A stretch of 64,000 nt of DNA from Lepidodermella squamata (lineage: Eukaryota > Gastrotricha): NCBI GenBank assembly GCA_047495785.1, contig JBLDXI010000046.1:1116001-1180000 (forward strand), in the 5' to 3' direction. This document shows, piece by piece, positions 33,069-45,523 of this stretch; position 1 is the stretch's first letter, and each line of letters begins with the position of its first letter. The position numbers and the translations under genes were made by a program. The notes beneath the pieces are model-generated. The model was not told the origin of the DNA, searched no databases, and worked only from the letters and a program-made list of their open reading frames with translations.

Positions 33069-36000
33069 TTATTCGAAAACGCCATAGCGCTCGAAAATTT
33101 TGACAATTTCCGAATATTTTGACTGCGAGGCGAGAGAGAACGGCGTCATTGATTCGCGATTTTGAAGACTAGCCAGTTGAGGCTCCATTTGCAGAAAGTA
33201 CTCGACACCCTTCGGCCAATTCGCATCGACAGCCGCGTGAAGAATCGTGTTATCAAATCGCGTATAGTCGACATGCGACTTTTTCAGGCCCTTCGATATG
33301 AAATATTCAACCATTTTCAAGTTAGACGAACGGACAGCGAAAAGCAGAACTGATCGGCGAAATTTATCCGGCAACATAACTGACGCTCCGAATTCTTCAA
33401 CGAGCATTTTCGCGACCTCCAACGAGCCAGCCTTCGCGGCTAGATGAAGCGCGCTGAATCCGTTTTTCGCAATGAGCCGCTTTTTGCCCCAGTCAGGGTA
33501 GACATTTAAAATCGCCCGAACGACCTTGGTGTCATCGCGTTGAATAGCAGCGATGAGGCCCTCGCGGATCCACAGCAGCGTATCCTCAGACCTGTCTTCT
33601 TTAAGCAGGTCTAAAAAGTACGAAACAATGTCGGCGTGGCAGTTGTTAACAGCCGCCTTAAACACCGAATTTCCGCCGATTTCAGGCCACATAGTGCAGA
33701 ACAGGGTGCCTCGATTTCCGCCGAGCGGAGTTGGCATGGCTGGGAGAAGTTCTTGAACCTTTGCCAGGTCGCCTACCGCAGTCACATTGTACAAGTCCGC
33801 AATACGAGCAAGGTTCTAGAAAACATAAAAAAATATATATAAAATTATCCCAATCCCCTAATAAACTTCATAGCGCTCTTCCGTAATTTTTGTCGACTCA
33901 AACGAGTGGTAATTAGCTTCGAGGGCTTTCAAACGATCGATAGCATTCGACAGATTGCATCTGACGCGTTCGCTGCAGAACGAAATTCGGCCAATATAAG
34001 TTGAGAGCGCATCCACCTTAATAAAATTATCAAAATAATTTATGAAAATTAGGAAATAACGTAACACAGGGTAAAACAAAGGTAGGCTTTTCAGGTTATT
34101 AAATTTGCATGGATGAAAATGGTCGATTTTCAGGAAAGGTTGGTTCCTATAAAAGTAACACCTTTTTCATTTATTCAAAGAAAAATCGCGTGAAAATCGA
34201 ATAATTATTTTTGAAAATGTTGGGTGTGCACTTGGAAAACTCAAAAAATTAATCAATCACAATTATTTTTTACAAGCGATCCGAATTTTAATAAACGAAT
34301 ATTTGAAACTCAGTTCCAATTTAGCAAAAAGGCTTGAAATTGCCTTAAAAATAAAAATAAAAATAAAAAAAGTCTTAAAATTCGCAACAAATTATGAAAC
34401 ACCCTATACCCACCTTTGGCTCAAAATTCAGAATTTTTTTCAAATCAATGTTTTGCCCTATGTTACGGTATTTGATATTTGATAGAATCTTACATCGCTA
34501 AAGATTTCATCGATACGAGTTCGCATCTCCGCAATATCGTTCAGCTTGCAATCGAGAACAGATTTCGAAGCGAGGGCTTTGAAATCTTGTAGAACGGTCG
34601 CGTCAAATTGAAACGTCGTATTTTTCTCCGCCGATTGCTTCATTTGGTCGCCAGCCTCTGCAACCTGACCCGCCAATTTCGCCCGCGTTGCAGACATGGC
34701 TGTCGTGAATTCACTCTGAATAGAGTTGAAAAACTTTTCAATCTTTTCATTAGCAAGTGCCATTTGAGAATCGATTTCTTGCAGCCAGACTTCGTAGTTT
34801 TTCTTATCAGTAAGCGCTGCCACGTGTTCGGTCACCTTACAGGATATAAAGTAGGAGTTAAAACCCTTTGAAATGGGATCACAGGTGGTTCATTCTTTCT
34901 GAAATCATCGAATTTTTCATCAGCATTTTTGGCCCCCAATTTTTCGACGACATTCCTGAGCTGTTTTTATCTGCGGCGAACTTTGTCGAAATATCAGGGA
35001 CATCATCCTTAAAGACCAATTTGAAACAAACCTTGATTTCTCACGATTTCTCACTATTTTGATAGCCGTGCACTGACTCCTCAAAATTCCAAAAAATCCC
35101 TAAAAATTAAAATGAAAATTTTTCATTAATTTTGACGTGGTGAGAAATAATTTTATATAATTAATGAATTTCAGCGCGCTTCATTTAAATTAGGCATATG
35201 CTAATGAGCTGCCCAACAAATTTACCCAAATTATTATGAAATTGAGAAATTCTTGAAATTTTTGCAACCACCGCCAAAACCCTGAAAAATTCCTATTTGT
35301 TTATACGTTTTCCGATTTTCTTAACCCCAAAAAACACGAAGCTAAGAAAACAATTAAGCTTCAATCCTGCAATTTTTAGGTTCGAGTTAAACTGAAAAAA
35401 TGACCCTGTTAAAGGGTTATGGTTAAGGTTATACTCAGTTTTCAGTTTTCGACCTGTTTTTTAGTTAAAAATTATTGATAATAATGAAAAATTCGATGAT
35501 TCATCGGTTTCCCTGAAAAGAATGATTTCAGCTTGGAAGTACTTTGTGCAATCGAAAGAAGAAAATTCGAAATCGAAGTCATAACCTTTCAACGTGGTGG
35601 CGAAGTTTTGGGATTTTTCGGAGAGTTGAGCCTTGAGCCACTACTCATCGTACAGTTAGTGTTAATAGAAATTTAACAAGACATATAAAAAAGTTTCTCC
35701 ATTTCTATATAATACCAAACGAAAACAATCAAAGTGAGCTACTGATTTTCTTTGATATTATATTTACCAGTCGATTATTCATATAGCCCCAGCGATTTTT
35801 CTCAGATTTATAAAGTCAAAGCCTATAATCGCAATGGAAGTATTGAGCTTGTTTCCGAATTAGGAACCTATTAAAAATTCAACCTTGAACTAGGAAATTC
35901 GCCAGAATTATCCGCTGAATTAAAGTAAGGAATAGTCAAATCAATAGGAAATCAGACCTGGTCACTGATCGCGGCGATTTCCTTCTTCAACTTTTCAGCA

Positions 36001-36530
36001 TGCTTGACCTGGCAGCCCTCGCAAAATGATTTATCACAGTGTTTACATTCCTCCGGGTTCGGCGAAACAGCCAGGTGGATGCAGGCATCGTTCAGCGACT
36101 CGTCCTCTGCCGTCCACGCGTAACCGGACGCCTTTTCTGGGTCTTTCAACGATTCGATCGTTCGAGCTAGAGAAATATTTCGCAGCAAGACTATGAGATA
36201 GGAAAATAATTTATCAAAAATTCAATAAATCAAAGCGAATACATTTGACGTCCCCGTTTGGAATTTTTGAAATGGCTCGACACTCCGGGCATTCGATTGT
36301 CGACCTGTCTGTGCGACTTTTGACGACGTAATGAAGGCATTTCAAGCAGAATGAATGGCCACACGTCGGCAAAAAACGCGGGTCGATGTAATACTCTTGG
36401 CATACAGGGCAAGAATGTGACTGAAAAATTGTAGATAATGCATATATGAGGGTAATATTCAGCGCTCGAGTCATACTCTTTCGACGTGGCTTAGTTTTTG
36501 AATTTTTCGAAGAGGAGAATCACCCATCAT
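33069..36530 (-). CDS. Copy I: RING/B-box/coiled-coil/ankyrin protein, 567 aa
   Basis: Exons: 36477-36530, 36243-36420, 35958-36190, 34494-34835, 33867-34016 and 33069-33815. Introns 3 (about 1.1 kb) and 4 (477 bp) are much longer than in relatives, but all phases hold. The ATG pair at 36530/36527 gives M(M)GDSPLRKIQKLSHVER. RING: SHSCPVCQEYYIDPRFLPTCGHSFCLKC. Finger: CKHCDKSFCEGCQVKHAEKLKKE. Exon 4: LTDKKNYEVWLQEIDSQMA and ASKSVLDCKLNDIAEMRTRID. Ankyrin repeats include GFSALHLAAKAGSLEVAKML and SVLLFAVRSSNLKMVEYFISK. It is closest to copies H and K. Predicted cytosolic or nuclear ubiquitin ligase. Confidence 0.86.
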
Positions 36531-38134
36531 TATTAGTAAGCATTAGCTAAAATTAATATAAGACGGCGTCCTAATAATTATATTTAGCTATCAAAACACG
36601 GGTACCTAAATTTTGGACCACCAGAAAAAAAACCGAATTTTTCAATTCAATTTTTTTTTAAATTAAACCTTCATAGGCGAGTCTAAAATCACTTCTCGGC
36701 CGTTGTATAAGCCAATGAGCGTCCCAAATTGCCTGTTAATGGTCGAAATAAGAATGATATTGCCAAAAATTAGAGAAGTCTAAAAAATCTCAAAATTTGC
36801 GATAAAATCAGGAAAAATCCAACGAGTTGGGATTATTAAGGCAGATAGCCGTGCTAAAGAACGCCGCCACTAAAAAATAACAGATAAAGCGGATTCGTGA
36901 AATATTAAATGGAAAATCCGTGACATAATTTTCTGCCCAAATTTTGTCAGTGGCGACGACGTACGAAGAAGCACCCAGGTCACGGATTCACGGATTTTGA
37001 GACCGCCCGCACGAAATGTAAACAAATGCTATTTACGATTAGTCTTAAGGAGGCTGCGAACAATGGTTTCTCGTATGTGAATCTCTTCACCATTGTTCAA
37101 GGTTTTATTGCTTTTCTTGCGGACGGTCATCATTTTCTTGACCATTTTAATAGATTGATTTTGATTTTGATTGATAAGTATTCAATTTTTCAGAGTTAGG
37201 TGCGAGACAGGAAGATAAATAATTCAATAAATAAGCTGTGAATTGGAATAGAATTTCTCCATGAAAAATTGTATTACAGAGCAATATTAATTTGATTTAA
37301 GAGTCCCGCAAAATAAACGGAGCCCGCGATATATGAAAAACAAGACAATCCTAAAAATTCCGAATTATTGTAATCTGATTCGCCGAAACCATAATGCATT
37401 AAAGGTGAATAAAAATGGTTTAATAGCTCCCCCTTAAGGCGAATTTCTCTCTCAGGTTCACATAATATAGAATACTCAATGAATTGAATACGCTGACTAT
37501 CAGAATAGCGGAAAGTTCGACCTAGTGCGCATTGCGCATCAGGACAATATGAGACAAATGCTTACGTAACCTCCTACAATCGGAATCTTACGCAATACTA
37601 CTGCTGCCACACGCAAATAAAGTAATTTGGATTAACGAAGGACATGGATTATCGAGCGCATTTGAAAAATAACTTCAATTATCAAGGCATGGCGAAAACA
37701 AAGCCTTTATTCATCGTTTTTACACGACAGAGAACCGCGGTCATGTGGATGGACACCGGACTGGGCCAAATTTTTGCCCGAGCCTCGAAATACAAACAAA
37801 TCAAGCCCGATCTCTGCATCGAAACAATGATAAATGGAACGCGATAATGAATTTTGGCTTGTTAGGCTCGTGCCCGCAATGTTTTCAGCAAAAAATCGGG
37901 GTGGTCCTGTGTCCTTCCACATAAAATATACGTCACATGGCAATGGTAACGCCGTTCCCAGTTCAAGGCAAAATGTTAAGACGAATTTCGATCATCTACG
38001 CAGCTGGGCAATTTTCAAAAAAATGAAACATCAAATATCCATTTTTCATGCTTCAATTGAACGAGTTTTTCTCATATTTTTATCGTGATTTCGATGAGAA
38101 CGATAGGAAATTAAGGAATTCTTCCCGGTGTTGA
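36531..38134. other. Large spacer upstream of copy I
   Basis: No convincing gene. Short open frames between 37644 and 38088 have no domain and overlap one another on both strands. Confidence 0.35.
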
Positions 38135-38285
38135 GGGCAGAACCGAGAATTCTGCCCGCTGAAAATGCCCGAGGGCGTAGCGGAGCGCAGCGAAGCGAAG
38201 CCCGAGGGTATTTTCAAGGGCTGAATTCGAGGTTTTGCCCGAGACACAAGGGAAGAGTTCCTGTTCCTTCCCAGTTGGTTATTTT
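38135..38285. repeat. Left flanking repeats of the recombinase gene
   Basis: A hairpin GGGCAGAA / TTCTGCCC lies at 38135-38157. CCCAGTTGGTTATTTT at 38270-38285 is the exact reverse complement of 40195-40210, on the other side of the recombinase gene. TTCTGCCCG words recur on both sides. These may be element ends or recombination sites. Confidence 0.55.
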
Positions 38286-38480
38286 CGTTAATCCGACACT
38301 CGGACGAGTGAAAATGGGGAATGGTGTATAGTGCGTATGAAAGATGACCGTTGTTAATAACGAAAATAAGAAATCCAGCTTAAAATTTGTAGCAAATTTT
38401 TTTTTTGAATTTTTTTTGTTCGTTGTTCATTTCCTTGTTTTATTATCAATTGAATATTGCGAATTTCCGTCGAATTTTCA

Positions 38481-39942
38481 ATGGAGATCACTTTTGATAT
38501 TGGCGACCTGGGCCTCGGTGCTCTCGCTGACGGCTCCGTGGAAGTGAAACAGCGCGAAGAATCCGATCCAATTCGACTTCTCGAACGAGAACTTGATGCT
38601 GATATCGAAGAAGAAGAATCCGATGAAGAGGGTGATACGTCGGAGTTCATTCAAGAAGTCGAAAATTTCGTGGCTGGTTTTGAAGCAAACGGCACAGCTC
38701 AGAAAACCAAGCAGCACTGGAGCCGATTTGTCGCATTTGTCGAGCAGCGATTCCACATTTCGGAGCAACTATTAGTTGAACTTACGGTCAAGGATATGGA
38801 TCTCTATGTCGCTCTTTTTCTCAAGCAGTTGACGAAGACTGATGGTAGCGCGATGGAGCCGACAACGATTCGAGGCATTTATTCCTCCATCATTCGCCAT
38901 CTCCGCGATGTGACGAAGAACGAAATCAACTTCACCATGGCGAGAGTCGATTTCTTCTATAGCATGAAAATGCTGAAATCCAAGTTTGTCGAATCTAAGC
39001 GTGCTGGAAAGGGAAATAAAGCCCGAGCATCTGAATGCCTAGAACGAGAAGATATTGATAAAATGCGTGAGGCGAAAACGCTGACTGATGACACGCCAAT
39101 CGGTTTGATCACGATGCTGTGGCTGGTTTTCACCGTGTATTTCGGTCTTCGTGGCCGTGATGAACATCTACAAATGAAGTAGGTTGTTGGATTGCCATTG
39201 AAAAATTGTTAAATTGGCCGTTTTCAGGTTTGGTGATGTCCAGCTAAAAACCGAATCTGGAGGTCGCAGGTATCTCGAATTCAACGAGCGACAGACTAAA
39301 ACCAGGAATGGCGAATCAACCCACTCAAAACTGGCACCACGAGCATACGAGAACGGTGGCTTTTTCTGCCCGGTTCGATTGTTCCTTATTTTTTGTGCAA
39401 AACGACCGGGAAAGTTTTCGCGCCCGAGTGACCCAATGTATGTTGTTTGCCTGACCCGATTTCGACCCGACGGCCTCTTCTACAAATGCCAAAATTTGGG
39501 CAAGAACCCCCTTGGATCGCTCCTCAAGGACGCCGCTGTCGGTGCTGGTATTACCAAACGAATCACGAACCACTCGGCTCGAAAGTTTCTCGTCTCAACC
39601 CTCTCTGAACTCGGTGTCGATTCTCGAAAGATCATCCAGATTACTGGTCATGCATCGGTCGATTCTCTGAACAGTTACCACAAACTCAACACCTCTGAAC
39701 GACGAAGTATCAGCGACAAACTGGCTGTCGGTTTCGGTGATGGACAATCAGCTGCAGTTTCGGGTGTGTCTGCACAAGAGATCAAGCCAACCGAAGGATT
39801 GGTGGTGGCCGAGTCGCATTTCTCGCAAACGCTGCTGCTTCGAAACGTCGAAAATGACCCGCGCGATGAGCCACCCGTAAAGCAAGCTAAACCCATGCCG
39901 ATCTTCAATTTCTCGAATTGCTCCGTCGTTATTAATAATTAA
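38481..39942 (+). CDS. Crypton-type tyrosine recombinase, 470 aa
   Basis: Two exons, 38481-39178 and 39228-39942, are joined across a 49-bp intron in phase. The acidic N-terminus is followed by a helical core-binding-like domain (FEANGTAQKTKQHWSRFVAFVEQ). The catalytic domain keeps every expected residue: Arg near 224 in FGLRGRDEH, H348-x-x-R351 in NHSARKF, H374 in ITGHAS and the nucleophile Y383 in SLNSYHKL. It has the CPVRLFL box seen in eukaryotic DUF3504/Crypton proteins. ATG 38481 is the first in frame. AATAAA lies near 39980. It is undamaged, unlike every other transposon protein here, so it is either a recent insertion or a domesticated gene. It is flanked by short inverted repeats, unusual for Cryptons. 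Confidence 0.85.
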
Positions 39943-41479
39943 TCCGGCCCAAACACTTGTTTTAAAGTTTAAACATTCTAATAAAGGTTATTCACTTGTT
40001 CACTCGTTTGGTCAGAGTCTGAAGGTTGTAGTAAAGGGACTGGGAACGGAAATTGAAGTTGTGCAACATTATTTCAGGTGAGAGGTTTTCCCGAATTTTC
40101 GAGAGCATCAATTGATTTTCGAAAATAAAAAATCCACCCTAATCGTTTGAGCGGGCAGAAACATCGGGCAGAATCACTTTTTCCGTCTAGGCAAAAAATA
40201 ACCAACTGGGCAGGAACACTCATCAAACTCGCGCAATAGGCAAATTCAGTCGAAATTTAAATTCGAGAAATTGTGCGGTAAAAAATAGCAGCACTTTCGC
40301 GTCTCTCAAAAAATATCAAATAATCGGTAATACAATTTGAGCTGAGCGAGTCAACGTATCTATTTTATTCCGGTTAATTTCCAGAAATTTAATTTGGAGT
40401 GACCTAAAAACGAATATCGGATTACAGGTCGAAGCGTTCGAAGCCTGGTCACTTTTTCCATTAATTAAGGCTTTGCATTTAAATTCAAGGTAATTTTCAC
40501 TTGAAATAAATGAAAATAAATGTAATTTTCTTGTAAAAGCTGTGAAGGGTAATCGAAATGCGTCTTAAAACCGTGCCTCTAATTTCGATGAAGCGATCAA
40601 ATAAATAAACGCACCTTTCACCGAAAACTGGAAACGTCATCAGGCTATAATTCAAATTACTCTTGGTGTTTTCGCTTGCCAATTTGTGACAAAGCTCATT
40701 TTCGAAGTTTTTGCGAGAGAGGACGCTCAATTTCGTAGCCTGTTTGCTGCGAACCAAAAAGTCACCTGATTTTCAGAGAAAAATCCTAAATACGATAGAG
40801 ATTTAAAATTGATGATCGAAGTAGCCCAATAGAGAGTTTTTATTTTCCTATCATATAACATCTGATAATGTATAAACAACAATTATACATAAATTATATA
40901 TACATATTTCAATATCAATTAAGTATATTGCACAAATCTATTACAGCAATAACCATGGTGGCAGCGGCAATCAGCAGTATCTCATTCCGGTGAAACTTCT
41001 TTCACAAAATTGTTCACTGAAAATTTTACAAGCTAAAAAATCACTCAATTCGATAATAAAAAAATATTTCGAATAATAACATGTTAAACTCCTCAACACG
41101 CACTTATACCACCAAATAATTAATATCGCAATTAAACTCGAATAATAGTAGAAAAAAATTTAAACACGCAGTCCTTATCATTTGACAGCTACGAAAAAAA
41201 TACGACAAGGGGGTTCAACTGTGGACATGGGTAAAAATAATACGGAAATATGCCAGAGAGCGCTTGAAATTCCAATTTTTTTCGAAAAAAAATGCAAATT
41301 GATGAATTAAGTATAAAAATTCATCATGATCACCGTGGATTTTCGTGGATTTTCAATTAAATTTTTTCACATTTTTTAACCCTTGAAAAACATGATTTTG
41401 TCCAAAGTTGATTAATATTTTGCACATCTCGTCAATTTTGACACTTCTTGATAAAAATAATCACAAAAACGCATGAAAA
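39943..41479. other. Spacer between recombinase and copy K
   Basis: AAAATAACCAACTGGG at 40195-40210 is the inverted partner of 38270-38285, and two GGGCAGAA words lie at 40153-40172. Otherwise it is AT-rich and non-coding. Confidence 0.5.
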
Positions 41480-44345
41480 CTATTCGAAAACGCCGTAACG
41501 ATCGAATATTTTGACAATTTCCGTGAATTTCAGTTCGGAGGCAAGAGCAAACGGAGTGAGGCCATTTCGATTCTTGATAGCAGATAATCGCGGCTCGTTT
41601 TTCAGAAAATACTCAACACCACCAGCCCAATTAGCATCAACAGCCGCATGTAACACGGTGTTGTCGAACCGCGTTCTGTCTACGAGCGTTTTCTTAGCTC
41701 CCTTCGAGATGAAATATTTGACCTTGTCCAAATCAGTCGCTCGGACAGCGAAAATTAAGGCTGATCTTTGATACTTATCGAGTAGCGTAACCGACGCTCC
41801 GAATTCTTCGACAAGCATTTTCACGACGCTCAGCCAGCAATGTTTAGCTGCTACATGTAACGCGGTGAATCCGTTCTTTTCGACGAGCATCTCCGTTGCT
41901 AAATCAGGGAATTTTTTCAGAATAGCCCGAGCTGCGCCCATGCAGTTCATTTTTAGCGCAGCAATTAGACCATCGCGAATTTCGGCCGATTTTTCATCAT
42001 CCAACAGCTCCAGAAAATAGGCGACAATATCGCCGTGATTTCTATCAACAGCTTCCTGAAAAACAGAATTTCTGCCGACTTCAGCCCACAGCATTGGGGA
42101 GAGCAGGGTGCCGACAAGGGGAGCAGGCATGGCTGGTAGTAATTCTCGAATTTTTTTCATATCGCCCGTTGAAGTTACGTTGTATAAATTGGCAATACGA
42201 GCAAGGTTCTGAAACAGAAAAATCATGAGAATTCACCGGAGACAAACTTTCAATTCACTTGATATCGCTCTTCGGGTAGTGTAAGAGCCTCGTAGGAAAT
42301 GAGCTCGGCATTCAGGTATTTCAGATCCTTAATCGCATCGGATATTTTGTACTTGACTCGTTCGCTGTCAAACGAAATTCGGCCAACGAATGTTGACAGC
42401 TCATCCACCTTAAAAAAATTTAAATTTAGCCAAAGATTGAAATATTAATAGATTACTTCTTCGAAAATGTCATCGATGCTGGTTCGCATTTCAGCCACAT
42501 CGTTCAACTTGCAGTCAAGAACAGATTTAGAGGCAAGCGATTGAAATTCGGTCAGCACGCTCGAGTTGAATTGGAATGATTTGTTGCTTTCAGCTAGATC
42601 TCTCATTTCGCCACCAGCGACCACTGATTGCTTCATCCACTCAGCTCTCGCATCAGATAGAGCCGTCAAAAATTCATTCTCAACTGAATTGAGAAATATT
42701 TCGATTTTGGCATTGGCGGATGCCATTTGGCTGTCGATTTCTTTCAGCCAGATTTCGTAGTTCTTCTTATCGGTCAGAGCTGCGACGCGATCAGTCACCT
42801 TAAGATTCAGAGCGGAAAAGGAAATTTTAATTAAATCAAAAATATAAATGGAATATTTTGAAATTCTTGAAAAATTCAAGAAAAAGAAAGAATTAAGTTG
42901 AGGAAATCGTAATTTAAAACTTTAAATCGTCCACCTTAATATCACTAATTATTCCGATTTTTCGCGATAAAGACTTTTCTCATTTTGATCAATAATGATG
43001 CTGGAATTTTCAATTTTCAGCTACCTGGCAGAAAGAAACAGACCGTGATAAGTGCACTATAAAAAAAAGTTCGCAATTTAGCCGCTAAATAACCGAATTT
43101 TACTCGGGCATTTAGGACCCTGGGAGCCTCCTATTTAGCCTAAAAATTTCAATTAAAGCTTCTAATTACCGAAAACTGAAATTCGAGGCGATAAATACCT
43201 AATTTTAGGTAAAAAGTATAAAAAGGTGGGCTTTCTTAGTCATCTATTTTTGAACACCCTAAACTCCATTTTGCTCTATGTTACTCAGGATAAATAACCC
43301 CCGGTAATTCTAAATAGTTTTCTGGTATTTAGCGATTCGAAATTGTTTTAATTTTTATTCTAAATAACCGGCCGTGCTAAATGCCAAGTGCTAAATAGCG
43401 AACTTTTTTTTACAGTGTGTAGTTTGCCGAATTTTCTGAATTCTTAAAAAAAAATCTGAAAAGCGTGATAAATTCAAACAATTTGAGCACGTATTCAAAT
43501 TTTCATTTTTTGCTTCCGAACTTTGAAAGGTATAGTTGACCAAAACTTGCCACTAGAATTTGATATCATTTTTTTTTTCAAAAATCACATGAGTGATCTA
43601 GTTCTTAGTCTGTAAATAATATTAATACTGTGACGTGGCTGAAACTTTTAGGTGAATATAAAAAAAATCAATTTCGATTCACATCGATTTGCGTTTTCTG
43701 GTATTTTCGGTATTCAAATTTTCACAATATGAATTTCCGTAATTTTCTGGGTTAAATTTTATTTAAAAACCTGCCCGTTGAACATACCCTGCTACAAATA
43801 TCGGCAATTTCTCGCTTCAATTTTTCAGCGTGTTTGACTTGGCAACCCTCACAGAAAGACTGATAGCAATGCTGACATTCCTTCGGACGCTGCGACACCG
43901 CCAAGTGGATACAAGAATCGTCCCATGACTCGTCCTTATCCTCCCACAACGAATAAGGATAAACTTTCAACGAATCAATGGTTCGAGCCAATGTAATGTT
44001 ACGCTGAAGAACTAATAAACCAAAAATATCAACTATTATATTTGAAAATAGCGAATAAAACCCACGTTTTACGTCACTATTCGGGACTTTTGAGGTAACT
44101 TGGCATTCCGGGCATTCGATAGTGGATTTGTCGGTGCGATTTATGGAAATGTGGTAGAGGCATTTCAAGCAGAACGAATGGCCGCATGTTGGCAGGAAAC
44201 GAGGGTCCATGAAACAGTCGAGGCAAACAGGACACGAATGAGACTGTAAGAATAATGCACTTGGGAAAAATTTAGAAAAAATGTAAAGTTTTACTTTTTC
44301 GACGAGGCTCATTTTCCGCATTTTGCGCGGAGGCGAATCGCTCAT
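41480..44345 (-). CDS. Copy K: RING/B-box/coiled-coil/ankyrin protein, 557 aa
   Basis: Exons: 44295-44345, 44066-44243, 43788-44011, 42457-42798, 42259-42408 and 41480-42208. They sum to 558 codons. Leader MSDSPPRKMRKMSLVEK. RING: SHSCPVCLDCFMDPRFLPTCGHSFCLKC. The finger has CQHCYQSFCEGCQVKHAEKLKRE. Ankyrin exon: GFTALHVAAKHCWLSVVKMLVEEFGAS and ALIFAVRATDLDKVKYFISKG. Introns 1 and 2 are both in frame and stop-free, so unspliced RNA would still translate through exons 1-3. Intron 3 (about 990 bp) contains the 365-bp MITE at 43057-43421. Most similar to copy I. Confidence 0.86.
43057..43421. mobile_element. 365-bp MITE with TAAAAAAAAGTTCGC ends
   Basis: CACTATAAAAAAAAGTTCGC at the left and the reverse complement of CACTGTAAAAAAAAGTTCGC at the right form terminal repeats that continue into ATTTAGC. 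There is no coding capacity. It lies in intron 3 of copy K. A partial copy in opposite orientation is at 49655-49835. Confidence 0.7.
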
Positions 44346-44613
44346 TTTAGGTTAAAGCCCTAACAACAAACAATAGACATAAAGGAACTGGCTGCCATGA
44401 GTTCGGAATAAAAAGCGCCGAACTAATAATATCAGCATCTTCAATTTCGAAGAAAAGAGTTCCACTAAAAAACTCGATTTTACACAGTATAACGTTAAAA
44501 TTAAAAGCATTCCAATGATGATCCAAGCCGGACACTTCGAAATGAATTCGCAAAATGTGATTGCTGCATCAAAATACAAATGTCGAGTTTTAAAAGTTTT
44601 CGTAGAGCACCCC
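44346..44613. other. Upstream region of copy K
   Basis: No gene; overlapping short open frames only. Confidence 0.35.
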
Positions 44614-44806
44614 GCCCTAATTTCGGCCGCTTTTCAGGTTTTTCCTACTTTCCCAGTCAGGCGAATTTTTAGAAAATAATCGGAAAAAGCAGAATTAAAG
44701 AGGAGTGCTTAGGGTATCGAATGCCGCTTCCCGCAAGTCCGGACGATTTTACCTTGATTTGTGGCTAATTTTTTAGTCACCCAGACACCCGGCCGGAATT
44801 AGGGAG
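44614..44806. mobile_element. ~190-bp inverted-repeat element (TTTCGGCC family)
   Basis: It starts with GCCCTAATTTCGGCC and ends with GGCCGGAATTAGGG, near-perfect reverse complements. There is no open frame. It is directly followed by a related, longer element. Confidence 0.55.
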
Positions 44807-44812
44807 CGGGGT

Positions 44813-45523
44813 GCCCTAATTTCGGCCACCTCATCCAGGTACACTAATACCATAAGTTTGGTATCGTTAGATTTGTCTCAAAAAGCGGACTATAAAAACC
44901 GCATTTGTTGCTCCACCTTTGAAATTTTCCTTGACGACGTGATGCCTGAAACTTAAACTTGTTTTGACAGGTACAAGTTTGATAACTTGTTTTCTACCCA
45001 ATAGCCCAACTGCGTTTGACTTTCTAAAATTCTGGAAAAATATCTAAAAAATTCCTTTGCTTCTGTAGAATGAGAGTATCAATTTTGTTTTCCCGAATTC
45101 GATTCCACTATTGACTGCTAATTTTTGGAATCGAACCCTCGAAAACCCTAAAATTGGCCCTCTCGATCTCTTCACCTGGGCGGTTTTAGATAGAATATTT
45201 TATACCAAAATGAAGCTGGCGTTTAGCTGGTAATTATTGAAGTGAAATCAGTAAATTTTAAAGAGCCAGTTTCAGGTAAATTATACCTGCAAAGTAGCGG
45301 TAACAGAGCACTCGAGAAGCGACATAAGCCCGCTCGCTCGTATTTAGAATTATTTTTTTGCGATCACGTGCTTGAGAAATCATGAAACAGATGGGCCCAA
45401 CAATGCAAAGTTCTTGAATTGCGTGCAAATAAAACTGCTGCACAGCACTTCGTGTCCAAATTTCGGCCGGTGGCCGAAGTTAGGACGCAGCGGCCGAATT
45501 TAGGAAGTGGCCGAAATTAGGGC
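44813..45523. mobile_element. ~710-bp inverted-repeat element (TTTCGGCC family)
   Basis: GCCCTAATTTCGGCCAC at 44813-44829 is matched by GTGGCCGAAATTAGGGC at 45507-45523. Further diverged copies of the motif at 45457-45486 and 45490-45504 form a dyad near the right end. No transposase; the interior frames are short. Probably a non-autonomous DNA transposon. Confidence 0.65.

Noticed and set aside
37644-38331. Several small open frames upstream of the recombinase
   Set aside because: They overlap one another on both strands, have no shared splice structure, and cover the flanking repeats.
38354-38650. Minus-strand serine-rich open frame
   Set aside because: It is the antisense shadow of the acidic N-terminus of the recombinase gene.
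44614-45523. ATTAGGG words as interstitial telomere repeats
   Set aside because: They occur once per element end within a longer inverted-repeat motif, not in tandem.
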